A stretch of 64,000 nucleotides of DNA from the NCBI RefSeq assembly GCF_958405655.1, contig NZ_CATYWO010000001.1, forward strand, positions 620,001-684,000. The letters run 5' to 3'. The stretch is from Ralstonia condita (lineage in GTDB: Bacteria > Pseudomonadota > Gammaproteobacteria > Burkholderiales > Burkholderiaceae). Positions 34,912 to 44,800 of this stretch are shown here, one piece after another. The translations under genes and the position numbers were made by a program. Under the pieces are notes generated by a model. That model searched no databases, was not told where the DNA came from, and was given only the letters and a program-made list of their open reading frames with translations. Numbering within the stretch: the first letter of the stretch is position 1; every line of letters begins with the position of its first letter.

Positions 34912-36503
34912 GGACCTGCATGTCTAACCTGTTTCGTTTGAATTTGCGCAGGCGCACGGTTGTGGTTACCAAGATGCTGGCCACGACTTGCCTGCTGCTG
35001 ACCGCCTGCCATTCTGGAGTTTCGATGTCTGCCAACTACTCTCGCAAGCCCGTGGCTTGGCCACGAATGCAAACCGCTGGCGCACAAGCCGACTGCGCCA
35101 AAGCACCTGCCGCCGTGGTGCTGGGCGTGCAGTGGCTCAACCCGCTGATGCGACGCAGCTACCCCACCCAATGGAACCTGCTGTGGGTACAGGGGCTGGC
35201 GCAGCCCAATGCGAATGACCGTGAGGCGGCGCGGTTCAAGTTGGGGGGCGCAGTGGGGGAGTTGACTCTTGGCATGCCTCGCAACCAGCGACTGGAGGAC
35301 TATCCAAACGTCAAACGCGACCGATTTGTTGGAGCTTTCAGTAAGTTACTAAGCAAACCACTAAGCACCTTCAGATCTTATCCGGCTGATCCGAATTACT
35401 TCTACTCGATTCGCACGGGAACGAGTCGTCCTGATTACATCGACGCGATCGTGTTCGCTGGTATGCCGCGGGAATGGCTCAATACACCGACGTACTTCAA
35501 TGACCAGAACCTAGACAGTGGTCAAAAAGAGTTGCTAGATGACCAGAAAGCCATGGGCATTCCTGCGCCCAGCTATTTGGCCTATGACTCCGCGCACGCA
35601 GAAGAGCGCATGCGGGACTATTGGGTGACCTTGCACAAAAACGATCGGGGTGAAACCGTTCGCGGTGCGCCCGCAAACGAAACAATGATCATCGGCGAGC
35701 GGACTTTGACGCTGCAAGGTGCGCGGCGGCTTGTCTTTGACAAGGTGGCAAATAGCGCCGGCGCCAAGAGCATGATGTTCAATCCCACGGGCAGGCTCCC
35801 GCAGATCGTGCTCAAGGCTGGCGATGAAACCGTCGGCTTCTACGATCTGCAAGAGGCTCTCAAATTCTTAGCTGAGAATCCCAACAAGCTGGTGTGGGTG
35901 TGGAACATGGATGCGCCCAACTACCCCATGGGGGAGCAGACCAACGAGAACAGCACCCTCCTGATCCTCGGCCATCCGAGCGCGGATTGGGGCTATACAC
36001 CGCTGGCTTCTGTCTATGCTCCGCACCACCACGAAGGCGGTATCGATGCCAAGTCCGCCAACCCCGGCGGTGCGTGGAGCGACTTGATGCAAGCGGTGCA
36101 AGGGCAAGTGCCTCAGAGCCAACCGGTCGAACGCGTCTATTACGACGTACAAAAGCACGCCCCCAACATCACCACGCTGATGGGCCCGCTGCGTGCCGCC
36201 GTGCATCAGCAATGGCCTGACTTGGACCAGGTCACCAATATCTACAGCGTGTCCGAGCACATGGAAGGGCCAGCGCGGGCAGCGAGCTTTGCCACCAATG
36301 CTGCGTTTGCCGCTGCCTATGCCAACCAAAGTGGAAAGAGTGCGGTCGTCACCAGCGTGGCCGATGCCACCGATAGCTGGGCCGTGTTGATTGGCCCGCC
36401 GCCGGGTTGGAAGCCGTCGCCACAGATTACGCAGTGGGATCGCGCGCGGGGCGAGGGCCGGGCGTATTGGCCGTGGTTTGGCAATCCAATTAACAACAAA
36501 TAA
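34908..36503 (+). CDS. Tla3-like T6SS lipase adaptor (DUF2875-type) with lipoprotein-like N-terminus
   Basis: 531 residues. The N terminus carries a basic stretch and a hydrophobic segment ending LLLTAC, a lipobox or signal anchor. The body has the features of the DUF2875/Tla3 family, which in Escherichia coli loads the phospholipase effector Tle3 onto VgrG: VLGVQWLNPLMRRSYPTQWNLLW early, YFNDQNLDSGQKELL in the middle and AVLIGPPPGWKP near the end. The start overlaps the stop of the chimera upstream (ATGA at 34908-34911). The intact effector and VgrG partners are absent here. Confidence 0.68.
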   Translation: MRTCMSNLFRLNLRRRTVVVTKMLATTCLLLTACHSGVSMSANYSRKPVAWPRMQTAGAQADCAKAPAAVVLGVQWLNPLMRRSYPTQWNLLWVQGLAQPNANDREAARFKLGGAVGELTLGMPRNQRLEDYPNVKRDRFVGAFSKLLSKPLSTFRSYPADPNYFYSIRTGTSRPDYIDAIVFAGMPREWLNTPTYFNDQNLDSGQKELLDDQKAMGIPAPSYLAYDSAHAEERMRDYWVTLHKNDRGETVRGAPANETMIIGERTLTLQGARRLVFDKVANSAGAKSMMFNPTGRLPQIVLKAGDETVGFYDLQEALKFLAENPNKLVWVWNMDAPNYPMGEQTNENSTLLILGHPSADWGYTPLASVYAPHHHEGGIDAKSANPGGAWSDLMQAVQGQVPQSQPVERVYYDVQKHAPNITTLMGPLRAAVHQQWPDLDQVTNIYSVSEHMEGPARAASFATNAAFAAAYANQSGKSAVVTSVADATDSWAVLIGPPPGWKPSPQITQWDRARGEGRAYWPWFGNPINNK

Positions 36504-36593
36504 TGCAGCGTGGGACAAGCGGAGGCACGAGAGCTGTCTAGGCGCTTATCCAAATTTTGTCTCCCAACCAAGAGTCATAAAGAAGATGGTGTT

Positions 36594-36920
36594 ATGCGAA
36601 ATTCTTATTCGTTGAAGTACGGAATAACGGCTGGACTGGCGGCATTTTGCGTGCTGCTGTCTGCTTGCACTACTACGGCACCGGGAGTGCTTCAGCCCGG
36701 AAAACAGGATCTGCAGACATCGCAATTGGAGGCGAAGAAATTTGGGCGCAAGTTCCGGTTGATGCGTCCTGCAGATAACCGGCCGGTTGCGAATAGACGA
36801 TATGAAATCGTCAATCAGGACGGCACTGTAGTGATGGCGGGAGTCACCGACGAGCATGGCGAGACCGGTTTGTATGAGACGGACAAGCCGGAGCGCGTTT
36901 CAGTCAGGTTTGCACGGTAG
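36594..36920 (+). CDS. small lipoprotein, unrecognised
   Basis: 108 residues. The N terminus LAAFCVLLSACTT is a lipobox with Cys near residue 25. The mature part (FRLMRPADNRPVANRRYEIV, then DEHGETGLYETDKPERVSVRF) is a short beta-rich domain that resembles T6SS spike-associated or prealbumin-like domains, but no family is certain. It lies in the exported-protein set between the tla3-like gene and PAAR, so an immunity or adaptor role is possible. The ATG at 36594 was chosen because it directly precedes the signal sequence. Confidence 0.6.
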   Translation: MRNSYSLKYGITAGLAAFCVLLSACTTTAPGVLQPGKQDLQTSQLEAKKFGRKFRLMRPADNRPVANRRYEIVNQDGTVVMAGVTDEHGETGLYETDKPERVSVRFAR

Positions 36921-36982
36921 AGCTACATCGCATTTGAAGCTGGAAACACTTTTGATAAGTGAACAAAGGAGATGCCAACGCA

Positions 36983-37726
36983 ATGAGATCTTTAACTAAA
37001 TGGGCATCGGCCGCCCTCGCCGTTGCCATCGGCCAATGGCCCACTCAGGCCAATGCCGACATCACTGCCTGGCAAGCACGGGAGTTGAGGAAGATGGCCG
37101 GCACCCAAATGCAGCTGGCCGCCACCATGGCGGTGGGCTACATGGTTGGCATGGTCGAAGGTTGTGCACAGGCTCACTCTTCGTTACGTAAGTATGCAGA
37201 TACGGCTCTGGGTGCATTCGGCATGGACGGCGCATTCGTTTCATCGGAGCTCGGCTCGTGTCTTGATATGCGGCGCGCGCCCGACGAAAGCATGTGCCGT
37301 AGCTTGATCCAACAAGCCAAGCCGCCACAAAGCATGGATGCGCTGGAGGCGTTCTTCGAAGCGTCAAGCGCGAAAGTCGCGGCAGGGATGGTCGAATCGT
37401 GCCACGCGAAATTCAAGAACGATGTACGAACAGCGATGGCCGTTGAAGCAGCGATGTTTGAGTTGGCCGGCATCGTTGAAGGTTGCGCGCAATCCCACCC
37501 CTCTTTACGTCCGAGCGCGGTAGCGACTTACGCAGAACTTGGCATGAAGACGGACCTATCAACGGTGTTTGGTGCATGCCTGGATAAGGGCCATGCGCCT
37601 GACGAAAGCACGTGCCGCAGCTTGATTCAGCACGCCAAGACTCCAGAGAGTGTGGATGCGTTGTCGGCCTTCTTCAGGCTGCCCGGTGCGCAGTCCGCGA
37701 AGAAGATGGTCGCAGCGTGCAAGTAA
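36983..37726 (+). CDS. exported protein with internal tandem duplication
   Basis: 247 residues. Signal peptide WASAALAVAIGQWPTQANA. The mature protein consists of two related halves: MVEGCAQAHSSLRKYADTAL...CLDMRRAPDESMCRSLIQQAK, and IVEGCAQSHPSLRPSAVATY...CLDKGHAPDESTCRSLIQHAK, each ending in a Cys-containing segment (ESCHAK / VAACK). Conserved Cys pairs suggest disulfides in the periplasm. No family is recognised. A well-placed AAGGAG supports the ATG at 36983. The position between T6SS lipoproteins suggests a self-protection role. Confidence 0.72.
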   Translation: MRSLTKWASAALAVAIGQWPTQANADITAWQARELRKMAGTQMQLAATMAVGYMVGMVEGCAQAHSSLRKYADTALGAFGMDGAFVSSELGSCLDMRRAPDESMCRSLIQQAKPPQSMDALEAFFEASSAKVAAGMVESCHAKFKNDVRTAMAVEAAMFELAGIVEGCAQSHPSLRPSAVATYAELGMKTDLSTVFGACLDKGHAPDESTCRSLIQHAKTPESVDALSAFFRLPGAQSAKKMVAACK

Positions 37727-37760
37727 CAGATACAGAAAATTCTAGGGGAGTGAACAAATA

Positions 37761-38426
37761 ATGAATCGTCGGCTATTTCTTTGCGCATCGGCGCTGCCGC
37801 TGCTCGGTCTAGGCGGGTGCGCCACCAAGGCGCTGTACAAGAAAATCTCAGAAAAAGAGTACAGGGATTACAAGGAGCCCGTCAGCCAAATCCTGGTCAG
37901 CAGCGACGGCAAGAAGATCGTCGTGCTTGGGGAAACCTATCACTACATCTTCGATACACCACCCAAGCTGATCGAAGTTCTTGACTCGCCGCTGCATCCG
38001 AAGCTCTCAGCAGTGATGCGTCAGTTCGATGTCACGCCGAACGGCGACATCAATGGCAGCTTCTTCTTGCTATTGCCAAAAGATGCTACCGATGAAGACG
38101 AGCAATTGGCGCAGGCGTACGGGTTCAAAAAATCGAATGGCGAGCGCACGAGCCAGAACTTTGAGCTGAACGGCAAACGCTATAGCGCTAGGGGCTTCAC
38201 GATACCCGCGACAGGCCAGACAAAGAAATTCAACCAACCCTATAGCGTATGTGTTCGGGAGGAGTTGCCTATTGGCGGCAAGGTAGCCCTGGCGGTGCTG
38301 ACCCCTGTAACAGTTGCAGCAGATGGAGTGCTGGCTCTCTTGACAGTCGGAGGAGTGATCGTGCTGGCCCCGTTTGCTGCCATCGGCATAGGCGGTTTTT
38401 TTACAATGCGAGCGATGGATAGGTAG
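37761..38426 (+). CDS. lipoprotein, Tli3-like putative T6SS immunity protein
   Basis: 221 residues. Lipobox LPLLGLGGCAT near residues 13-23. The mature part has SQILVSSDGKKIVVLGETYHYIFD, LDSPLHPKLSAVMRQFDV and ARGFTIPATGQT, a pattern I associate with lipoproteins found beside Tle3-type lipases (Tli3 family). The C terminus has a hydrophobic stretch (LAVLTPVTVAADGVLALLTVGGVIVLAPFAAIG). If correct it would neutralise a periplasmic phospholipase. No intact cognate effector is present in the window. Confidence 0.6.
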   Translation: MNRRLFLCASALPLLGLGGCATKALYKKISEKEYRDYKEPVSQILVSSDGKKIVVLGETYHYIFDTPPKLIEVLDSPLHPKLSAVMRQFDVTPNGDINGSFFLLLPKDATDEDEQLAQAYGFKKSNGERTSQNFELNGKRYSARGFTIPATGQTKKFNQPYSVCVREELPIGGKVALAVLTPVTVAADGVLALLTVGGVIVLAPFAAIGIGGFFTMRAMDR

Positions 38427-38433
38427 GCGAAAC

Positions 38434-38688
38434 GTGTCCGCACAAATCATCACCGTAGGCGACACCGGCACCCACGGCGCTGTCGTCATCACCGGCTCCC
38501 TCACCAGTAAAATCCGCGGCCGCCCCATCGCCCGCCTGGGCGACCTCGTCAACTGCCCGACGCACGGCGTCAACCGCATCATGAACGTGGGCGGCACCGC
38601 CAAAGTCGACGGCATTCTCATGGCCCACGCGGGCGACGGCACCGAGTGCGGCTGCATCCTCATCGGCAGTCAGCCAGGCAAAGCATGA
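38434..38688 (+). CDS. PAAR-domain protein
   Basis: 84 residues, nearly all one PAAR repeat domain: GDTGTHGAVVITGSLTSKIRG, IARLGDLVNCPTHGVNRI, VDGILMAHAGDGTECGCILIG. The His/Cys residues that bind zinc at the tip are present. PAAR proteins cap the VgrG spike of the T6SS. The GTG at 38434 is the start, 7 bases after the previous stop. The stop overlaps the tssJ start by four bases. The gene is intact though no vgrG is nearby. Confidence 0.88.
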   Translation: MSAQIITVGDTGTHGAVVITGSLTSKIRGRPIARLGDLVNCPTHGVNRIMNVGGTAKVDGILMAHAGDGTECGCILIGSQPGKA

Positions 38689-39185
38689 TGTTCCGTTTGC
38701 TGATGCTGTGGGTGCTGTCGCTGGCGCTCGCAGCGTGCTCCACCGCGCCCGCGCAGCCCGAGCAAATGAAGCTCGACCTGTCCATCGAGGCCAAGGGCAC
38801 CATCAACCCCGACGAGAAGGGCAGGGCGTCCCCCGTGCTCGTTCGCCTGTACGAGCTCAAGACCACCAGCAGCTTCGAGCAGGCCGACTACTACTCCCTC
38901 GAATCGACAGACCGAACCGTGCTGATGCAGGACTTGCTCGCCCGCGACGAATTCATCCTGCGCCCCGGCGAGTTCCAGGACATCGAGCGCAAGCTCAACC
39001 CCGACTCGCAAGCGTTGGGCTTCCTGGTCGGCTACCGCGATCTGGGCAAGGCCACCTGGCGCACCATCTACAAGCTGCCACCCGCGCCCGAAGCCGCTTG
39101 GTATCGCGCCGCCATCCCCGCCCGCAAGGTCAAGCTGCACATCCTGCTCGACCAGCAAGCCGTTACCGTATCCAAACCTGACTGA
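38685..39185 (+). CDS. tssJ: T6SS outer-membrane lipoprotein TssJ
   Basis: 166 residues. Lipoprotein signal LLMLWVLSLALAACST, then a beta-sandwich with LDLSIEAKGTINPDEKGRASPVLVRLYELK (the strand and loop region L1 that contacts TssM) and ERKLNPDSQALGFLVGYRDL. TssJ anchors the membrane complex to the outer membrane. ATG at 38685 or the adjacent 38688 could start. Its stop is 5 bases from tssK. Confidence 0.9.
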   Translation: MMFRLLMLWVLSLALAACSTAPAQPEQMKLDLSIEAKGTINPDEKGRASPVLVRLYELKTTSSFEQADYYSLESTDRTVLMQDLLARDEFILRPGEFQDIERKLNPDSQALGFLVGYRDLGKATWRTIYKLPPAPEAAWYRAAIPARKVKLHILLDQQAVTVSKPD

Positions 39186-39190
39186 TTTTT

Positions 39191-40534
39191 ATGAGCTGGT
39201 ACAACAAAGTCGTCTGGAGCGAAGGGCTGTTCTTGCGCCCGCAGCTCTTCCAGCAGCAGGAGCGTTATCTGGAGCATTTCGCCCACAAGCGCGCTGCCGC
39301 CTTGAGCCCATTCTTCTGGGGCTTCCACGATTTCGCGGTCGATGCGGAAGCACTGGCGCTGGGCAAGCTCGTCGTCTCCGGCGCGGCTGGCCTCTTTCAG
39401 GATGGCACACCGTTTGATGCGCCCGCACACGCCAAGCTGCCGCCGCCGCTGGCACTGCGTCACGAGCACCTGAACCAGACCATCTATCTGGCCGCCCCCA
39501 TCCGCACGCCAAACACGGAAGAAACCACCTTCGAGGATGCGCAAGACTCCCTGGCCCGCTACCGTAGCTTCGAAGAAGAGCTGCTGGACGCCAACTGCAT
39601 CGGCCAAGGCCCCAAACTGGTCCAGCTGGCCGACCTGCGTCTGCGCCTGCTGCCTGAGAAAGAACTCACCGAATCGTGGTTGGGCCTTCCCCTGACCAAG
39701 GTGATCGAAATCCGTGCCGACGGCAGCGCGCGTCTCGACGCGGCAATGATCCCGCCCGTCAATGTCTACTCGGCCAGCGCCTTGCTGCAATCATGGCTGG
39801 GTGAAGTGCACGGGCTGCTGCGCTTGCGCGCTAGCGCCATGGCCGAACGCCTAACGGCTTCCAGTACCCGCGGCGGCGATGCGGCGGAAATTTCCGAATA
39901 CCTGATCCTGCAGTTGTTTAACCGCTTCGAGCCAGTGTTCGCGCACATGCTCAGCGCTAAAGCAACATCGCCCGAAGCCCTATACGTTGAACTGACCGCA
40001 TTTGCGGGTGAACTGTCCACCTTCGTGCGCATAACAACACGCCGCCCGAAGGACTATGCCCCATATCGGCATGACGAGCCCCACACCTGTATCAAACCGG
40101 TTGTGGACGATCTGCGTTTCCTGTTGAACGTGGTGCTGGAGCGCAGTGCTCAACGCATTGAGTTGCGTAATGAACCCAACGGCGTACAACTGGCCGTGCT
40201 GGAGCCAACGGAGTTCGAGCGATTTGGCACCTTCGTGCTCGCGGTGGGCGCACAGATGCCCGCCGATACGCTGCAGCAACAGTTCCCGGCCCAAGCCAAG
40301 GTCGGGCCGTCCGCGCGTCTCGCTGAATTGATCCGCTCGCACTTACCAGGCATCGCGCTGCAAGCCATGCCTGTACCGCCGCGCCAGATTCCGTTCAACG
40401 CGGGTCAGGTCTATTTCGAGTTGGATCAGAACCACCCGCTGTGGGCGCAGGTTCAGCGCTATGGCGGACTCGCGCTGCACGTGGCGGGCAACTTCCCCGA
40501 ATTGCGTCTTGAATTGTGGGGGGTGCGCCAATGA
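39191..40534 (+). CDS. tssK: T6SS baseplate-membrane connector TssK
   Basis: 447 residues of the VasE/ImpJ family. TssK trimers join the baseplate to the TssJLM complex. The N terminus KVVWSEGLFLRPQLFQQQERYLE is diagnostic. The middle shows YLILQLFNRFEPVFAHMLS and the C-terminal receptor-binding-like part ends YGGLALHVAGNFPELRLELWGVRQ. The ATG overlaps no other gene, and the stop overlaps the ATG of tssL by four bases. Confidence 0.94.
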   Translation: MSWYNKVVWSEGLFLRPQLFQQQERYLEHFAHKRAAALSPFFWGFHDFAVDAEALALGKLVVSGAAGLFQDGTPFDAPAHAKLPPPLALRHEHLNQTIYLAAPIRTPNTEETTFEDAQDSLARYRSFEEELLDANCIGQGPKLVQLADLRLRLLPEKELTESWLGLPLTKVIEIRADGSARLDAAMIPPVNVYSASALLQSWLGEVHGLLRLRASAMAERLTASSTRGGDAAEISEYLILQLFNRFEPVFAHMLSAKATSPEALYVELTAFAGELSTFVRITTRRPKDYAPYRHDEPHTCIKPVVDDLRFLLNVVLERSAQRIELRNEPNGVQLAVLEPTEFERFGTFVLAVGAQMPADTLQQQFPAQAKVGPSARLAELIRSHLPGIALQAMPVPPRQIPFNAGQVYFELDQNHPLWAQVQRYGGLALHVAGNFPELRLELWGVRQ

Positions 40535-41820
40535 ACGCTCCCGTCACGACAGACTTGGACAATCGCCTCGCTCAGACGCCCGACGCGATGGCGGAAGGCC
40601 CCGACACCGTGCGGCCAACTCCATCGCAAGCCGCCAACGACCCGCTGCGCGGCAAGCGCAAGCCCATCGAGCAACGTGTCGCAAAAGCCCAGCAAGCCGC
40701 CAACCCGCTGCTGGCCGCCGCCCGGCCGTTGGTGCGGGCGCTAGCGGACATGCCAGCCACGCTGCGCGTCGATCAGGTCGTCCTCCTCAAATCCGTCCTC
40801 ATCGAGGAACTGCACGATTTCCAGACCGTTTGCGAGCGCGCCAACATCCGCGCCGAACATATTCTGGCCGCACGCTACTGCCTGTGCACGGCGCTGGACG
40901 AAGCCGCGCAAGGCATGCCGTGGGGCCAGTACGTCTGGGCGAACAACAGCTTGCTCATTCAGATGCACGGTGAGCACGAGGGCGGCGAGAAAGTCTTCCA
41001 TGTGTTGGGCCGTCTGGTGAACAGCCCGGCCGAGCACATCGACGTGATCGAGCTGATCTACTACCTGCTCTCGCTGGGCTTCGAGGGCCGGTACCGCAAC
41101 ATCACGGACGGCGAACGGCAGCATCTTGCGATTCGCCAGCGTCTGTATGACCTGATTCGCCAGCACCGCGGACCCGTGCCGCGAGAGCTTTCCCCGAATT
41201 TGCAGGTCGCTCTGCCACGACGGTTCTCGATGATCCGCACGGTGCCCATCTGGTTGAGCGCCGCCATCCTCGGGCTGGCCGCCTTTGGTCTGTTCGCTTG
41301 GTACAAGTACCAACTTTCCGTGCGTGCGCACGAACTGGAGCAGCAGATTCAGGCTATAGGCAGGATTACCCCACCGCCGCCACCCAAAGTGGCGCTGCGT
41401 CTGGCGGAGCTGCTCAAGGACGAGATCGCACGCGGTGTGGTGACCGTCAAGGAAGACGCTCACCAGAGCGCGGTCACTTTCCGTGGCGACGACATGTTCG
41501 GCGGTGGCCGCGCGGGCGTCAACGCCAAGGTCCTGCCGTTGCTGGACAAGGTAGCAGACGAGATCGCCAAGGTGCCCGGCAAGGTCACCATCATCGGCCA
41601 CAGCGATAACCAGCCGATCAGCACGGCGGAGTTCGCATCGAATCAGGTCCTTTCCGAAGAGCGCGCGGTGCACGTCGCCGAATACCTGGCTGGCAAGGGC
41701 GTCGTACAGAACCGCATCGAAGCCGTAGGCAAGGGCGACACCGAGCCTGTGGCGGACAACACGACGTGGGCAGGCCGGGCGAAAAATCGCCGGGTCGAGA
41801 TCATCGTCTCGCAGTCATGA
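40531..41820 (+). CDS. tssL: T6SS inner-membrane protein TssL (DotU domain) with OmpA-like C-terminus
   Basis: 429 residues. Residues about 40-235 form the cytoplasmic DotU/TssL domain (ARPLVRALADMPATL, EHILAARYCLCTALDEAAQGM, HEGGEKVFHVLGRLVNSP). A single helix (VPIWLSAAILGLAAFGLFAWY) crosses the inner membrane. Residues 305-429 are an OmpA/MotB-type peptidoglycan-binding domain (VTIIGHSDNQPISTAEF, NRRVEIIV). This evolved TssL architecture tethers the T6SS to the cell wall. It is the first of two such proteins in this cluster. Confidence 0.92.
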   Translation: MNAPVTTDLDNRLAQTPDAMAEGPDTVRPTPSQAANDPLRGKRKPIEQRVAKAQQAANPLLAAARPLVRALADMPATLRVDQVVLLKSVLIEELHDFQTVCERANIRAEHILAARYCLCTALDEAAQGMPWGQYVWANNSLLIQMHGEHEGGEKVFHVLGRLVNSPAEHIDVIELIYYLLSLGFEGRYRNITDGERQHLAIRQRLYDLIRQHRGPVPRELSPNLQVALPRRFSMIRTVPIWLSAAILGLAAFGLFAWYKYQLSVRAHELEQQIQAIGRITPPPPPKVALRLAELLKDEIARGVVTVKEDAHQSAVTFRGDDMFGGGRAGVNAKVLPLLDKVADEIAKVPGKVTIIGHSDNQPISTAEFASNQVLSEERAVHVAEYLAGKGVVQNRIEAVGKGDTEPVADNTTWAGRAKNRRVEIIVSQS

Positions 41821-41830
41821 GAAGCCAAGC

Positions 41831-44800
41831 ATGAAATTCTTGAATCGACTGGGATCGGCCATTTTTTCCTGGCAAATGCTGGGCCTGTTGGCGATCCTTC
41901 TGGTGACCGCAGCGGTCTGGTGGATTGGACCGCTCTTGAGCGTGGATGGCATCGTGCCGCTGGCCGGTGTCGGCGTGCGCGTGGCGATCATCGTGCTGCT
42001 GCTGGCGCTCTACGCCTTCCTGCTGCGTGGGTTGCCAGTGTTCTTCGTGATGGCCGCCGCGCTATGCCTGTTGATCTGGCACGTGGGGCCCATGTTGGCC
42101 TTCGGTGAGCATCACCCGCTGCAAGACACGACACCTCGCCTGCTGTTGATCGGTGTCATCGTGCTGGTGTCGGCCGTCTACTTGTTTTACCTGCTCTGGC
42201 ACCGCATCCGCACGGACGAAGGATTCCGGAACCGGATATTGGATGCTGGCAAGAAGAGCGTCGATGAGTCAGCCCCCGAGGGCGATACCAAGACCGTGAC
42301 AGCCAGCGTCGATGCGGCCATGCGCCAGTTGAAGGCGCTGCGTACCGGCAGTGGTTTGGCTCGGCTGTTCGAGGGACGGCGCTATCTGTACGAGTTGCCG
42401 TGGTATCTCACGCTGGGCATTGCTGGCGCAGGCAAGACGAGCGCGTTGAGCAACGCCGGTCTGCGCTTCCCCGTGGGCGGCAGCCCAGACGTATCCGCCC
42501 GCTCCGAGGATGGTCCCACCGTCCCCGCATGGCGCTTCACCAACGAGGCGGTGCTGATCGACACCGTCGGCAACACCACCAGTCAGGCGCGTAAGCCCGA
42601 AGCGGTGCGTGCCGAATGGGACAGATTCCTCGGCCTGCTGCGCAAAGTCCGCGGCCGCGCACCTGTCAACGGCGTGGTGGTCACAGTCAGCGTGGCCGAT
42701 TTGGTTCAGCAAACGCCACAGGAGCGCGCCAGCGAGGCCCTCAAGATTCGCTCGCGCCTTGAGGAGTTGCGAGAGAGGCTGGGGATCCAGTTCCCAGTCT
42801 ATGTCGTGGTCAGCAAGCTCGACCAGTTGAGCGGCTTCGCACAGTATTTCCAATACCTGGGTAGCGAAGGGCGCACCCAATCGTGGGGCTTCAGCTTCCC
42901 GGCGGACCGTAAGGTCAAGCGCGACGAGGTATTACCCCCCGTCGGTGCGCTTTGTCAAACCGAGATGGCTGCCTTGGGCGCGCGTCTGGTCGCACGCGAA
43001 ACCGACCGGTTCAATGAGGAATTCGATCTGAATCGGCGCGCTGCGTTGGTGGGGTTGGTTGAGGAGTTCGATGCCCTGACCGACCCGCTGTCCGACCTGG
43101 TCGACCAAATTTTTGCGGACTCACGCTACGACAACACGCAGGTCAAGGCGACGCTGCGCGGCGTCTACTTCACCAGCGCGGCACAGACCAGCGAGTCGGT
43201 GATCGCCGCCAACGATGCCGTGCTGCTGCGCGTGCTCGATGCGGATGCGGACAAGGCCGAAGAGCGTGGCCGAACCGCCGGTTCCGACAGCTACTTCTTG
43301 GCTGACCTCTTCAAGCGGGGGATTTTCCCGGAGGCGCATCTCGTGCGGCCGAATCTGCGCTGGGAGTTCCGCTTCCGCCTGCTCCGCCTGATGGCCCACA
43401 CCTCGATGCTGGCCCTTGTGCTGTGGCTGGTGGCGGGCTTGTACGCAAGCTTCGGGCACAACAGCCACTATCTCGACGTCGTGCGGGACAAGGCCCGCGC
43501 CCTGAGCGCACGGGTGACGGACTTCTACAAGAAGCCGGAAGCGGATGGCGTGCCGGATTTGCTCGCCCAGGCGAATGACTTGCCGGCCTACACCAGCCTG
43601 AATCTGACCGCGCCTCCGTTGAGCTGGCGCTATGGGCTGTATTCCGTCCCGACGGTGCTGGCTGTGTCCACCGCCACACACGTCAAGCTCGAGGACAACC
43701 TGCTGGTACCGTATCTGGTGCGCCGCGTGGAATCGGTGCTGTCCGCCGCCATCGCCAGCAAGGACGCCAAACTGACCTACGACACGCTGCGCGTCTACCT
43801 GATGCTGTACGAAAAGGATCCGTTCAGTGCATCCGACGTACGAAGCTGGGTGCAGACCGACTGGGCGACCGGAGGTGCAGACGCGTTTGGCGGCCGCGTT
43901 GCCGTGGTTGAACACCTGAACAGCCTGCTCGATGGCAGCCGCCCGATTCTGTCGCCGTACGCCAAGAACGAAACACTCATCAAATCCGCTCGGGATTTCC
44001 TGGACGGTAACACGTCGACGGAGCGTCTGTACGACCGAGCCAAGGCCGCCATGATGGAGGAGGCGCCAGCGGACTTCACCTTGGTACGCGCGATCGGGCC
44101 ACAGGCCGGAACGGTGTTCTCCCGCGCCAGCGGGGAGCCGTTGGAACGCGGTGTCCCAGGCTTGTTCACCTATGCGGGTTATCACAACCTGTTCAATGCA
44201 CGCCTGCCCGAGTTCGTGAATAAAGCCCAGGCGGTGGATGCGTGGGTCATGGGACGAGGCGGGCTCGGCGCTCAAAAAAAAACGCTTGAGGGCGCGGCCG
44301 GCAAGCTGACGGGCGACGATCCACTCACGAAGGAAATCCGTCGCTTGTATCTGACCGAGTATGCCGAGCGATGGACGGACTACCTCAAGGACATTCGGGC
44401 ACTGACGGGCAACAACCTCGCTTTCGATCTGGAGGTCTTGCGCAACTTCGCCGCGCCTGATTCGCCGCTGGCGCGTCTAGGACGTGCCGTGGTGCAGGAG
44501 ACGACGCTGAGTCAGCCGCCCAGTAACCCGGAGGATCAGTCCTTGGCGGACAAGGCGTTGGCCGTCCTGGACAAGAAGTCCGACAAGATCAGCGGTTTCG
44601 CCACCCGAGCCGAAGCACGGCAGGAGCGCGAACTTGTGGATGGCCGCTTCGCAGCCTTGCGTGAGGTCGTGACGGGCCAGGCCGATGTGACGGCTGCCAA
44701 CGCGCAGGCAGGAAACAGCAAGCCACGGCTGGACGCCATCGCCGGCATGGTCAATGCGTACTACACCACGCTCGTGGTCGCTAGCAACGCCATTGAAACA

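Noticed and set aside
43121..44275. 384-codon minus-strand frame inside tssM
   Set aside because: Antisense shadow of a well conserved 1270-residue TssM frame, with a His/Gln/Arg-rich composition and no family.
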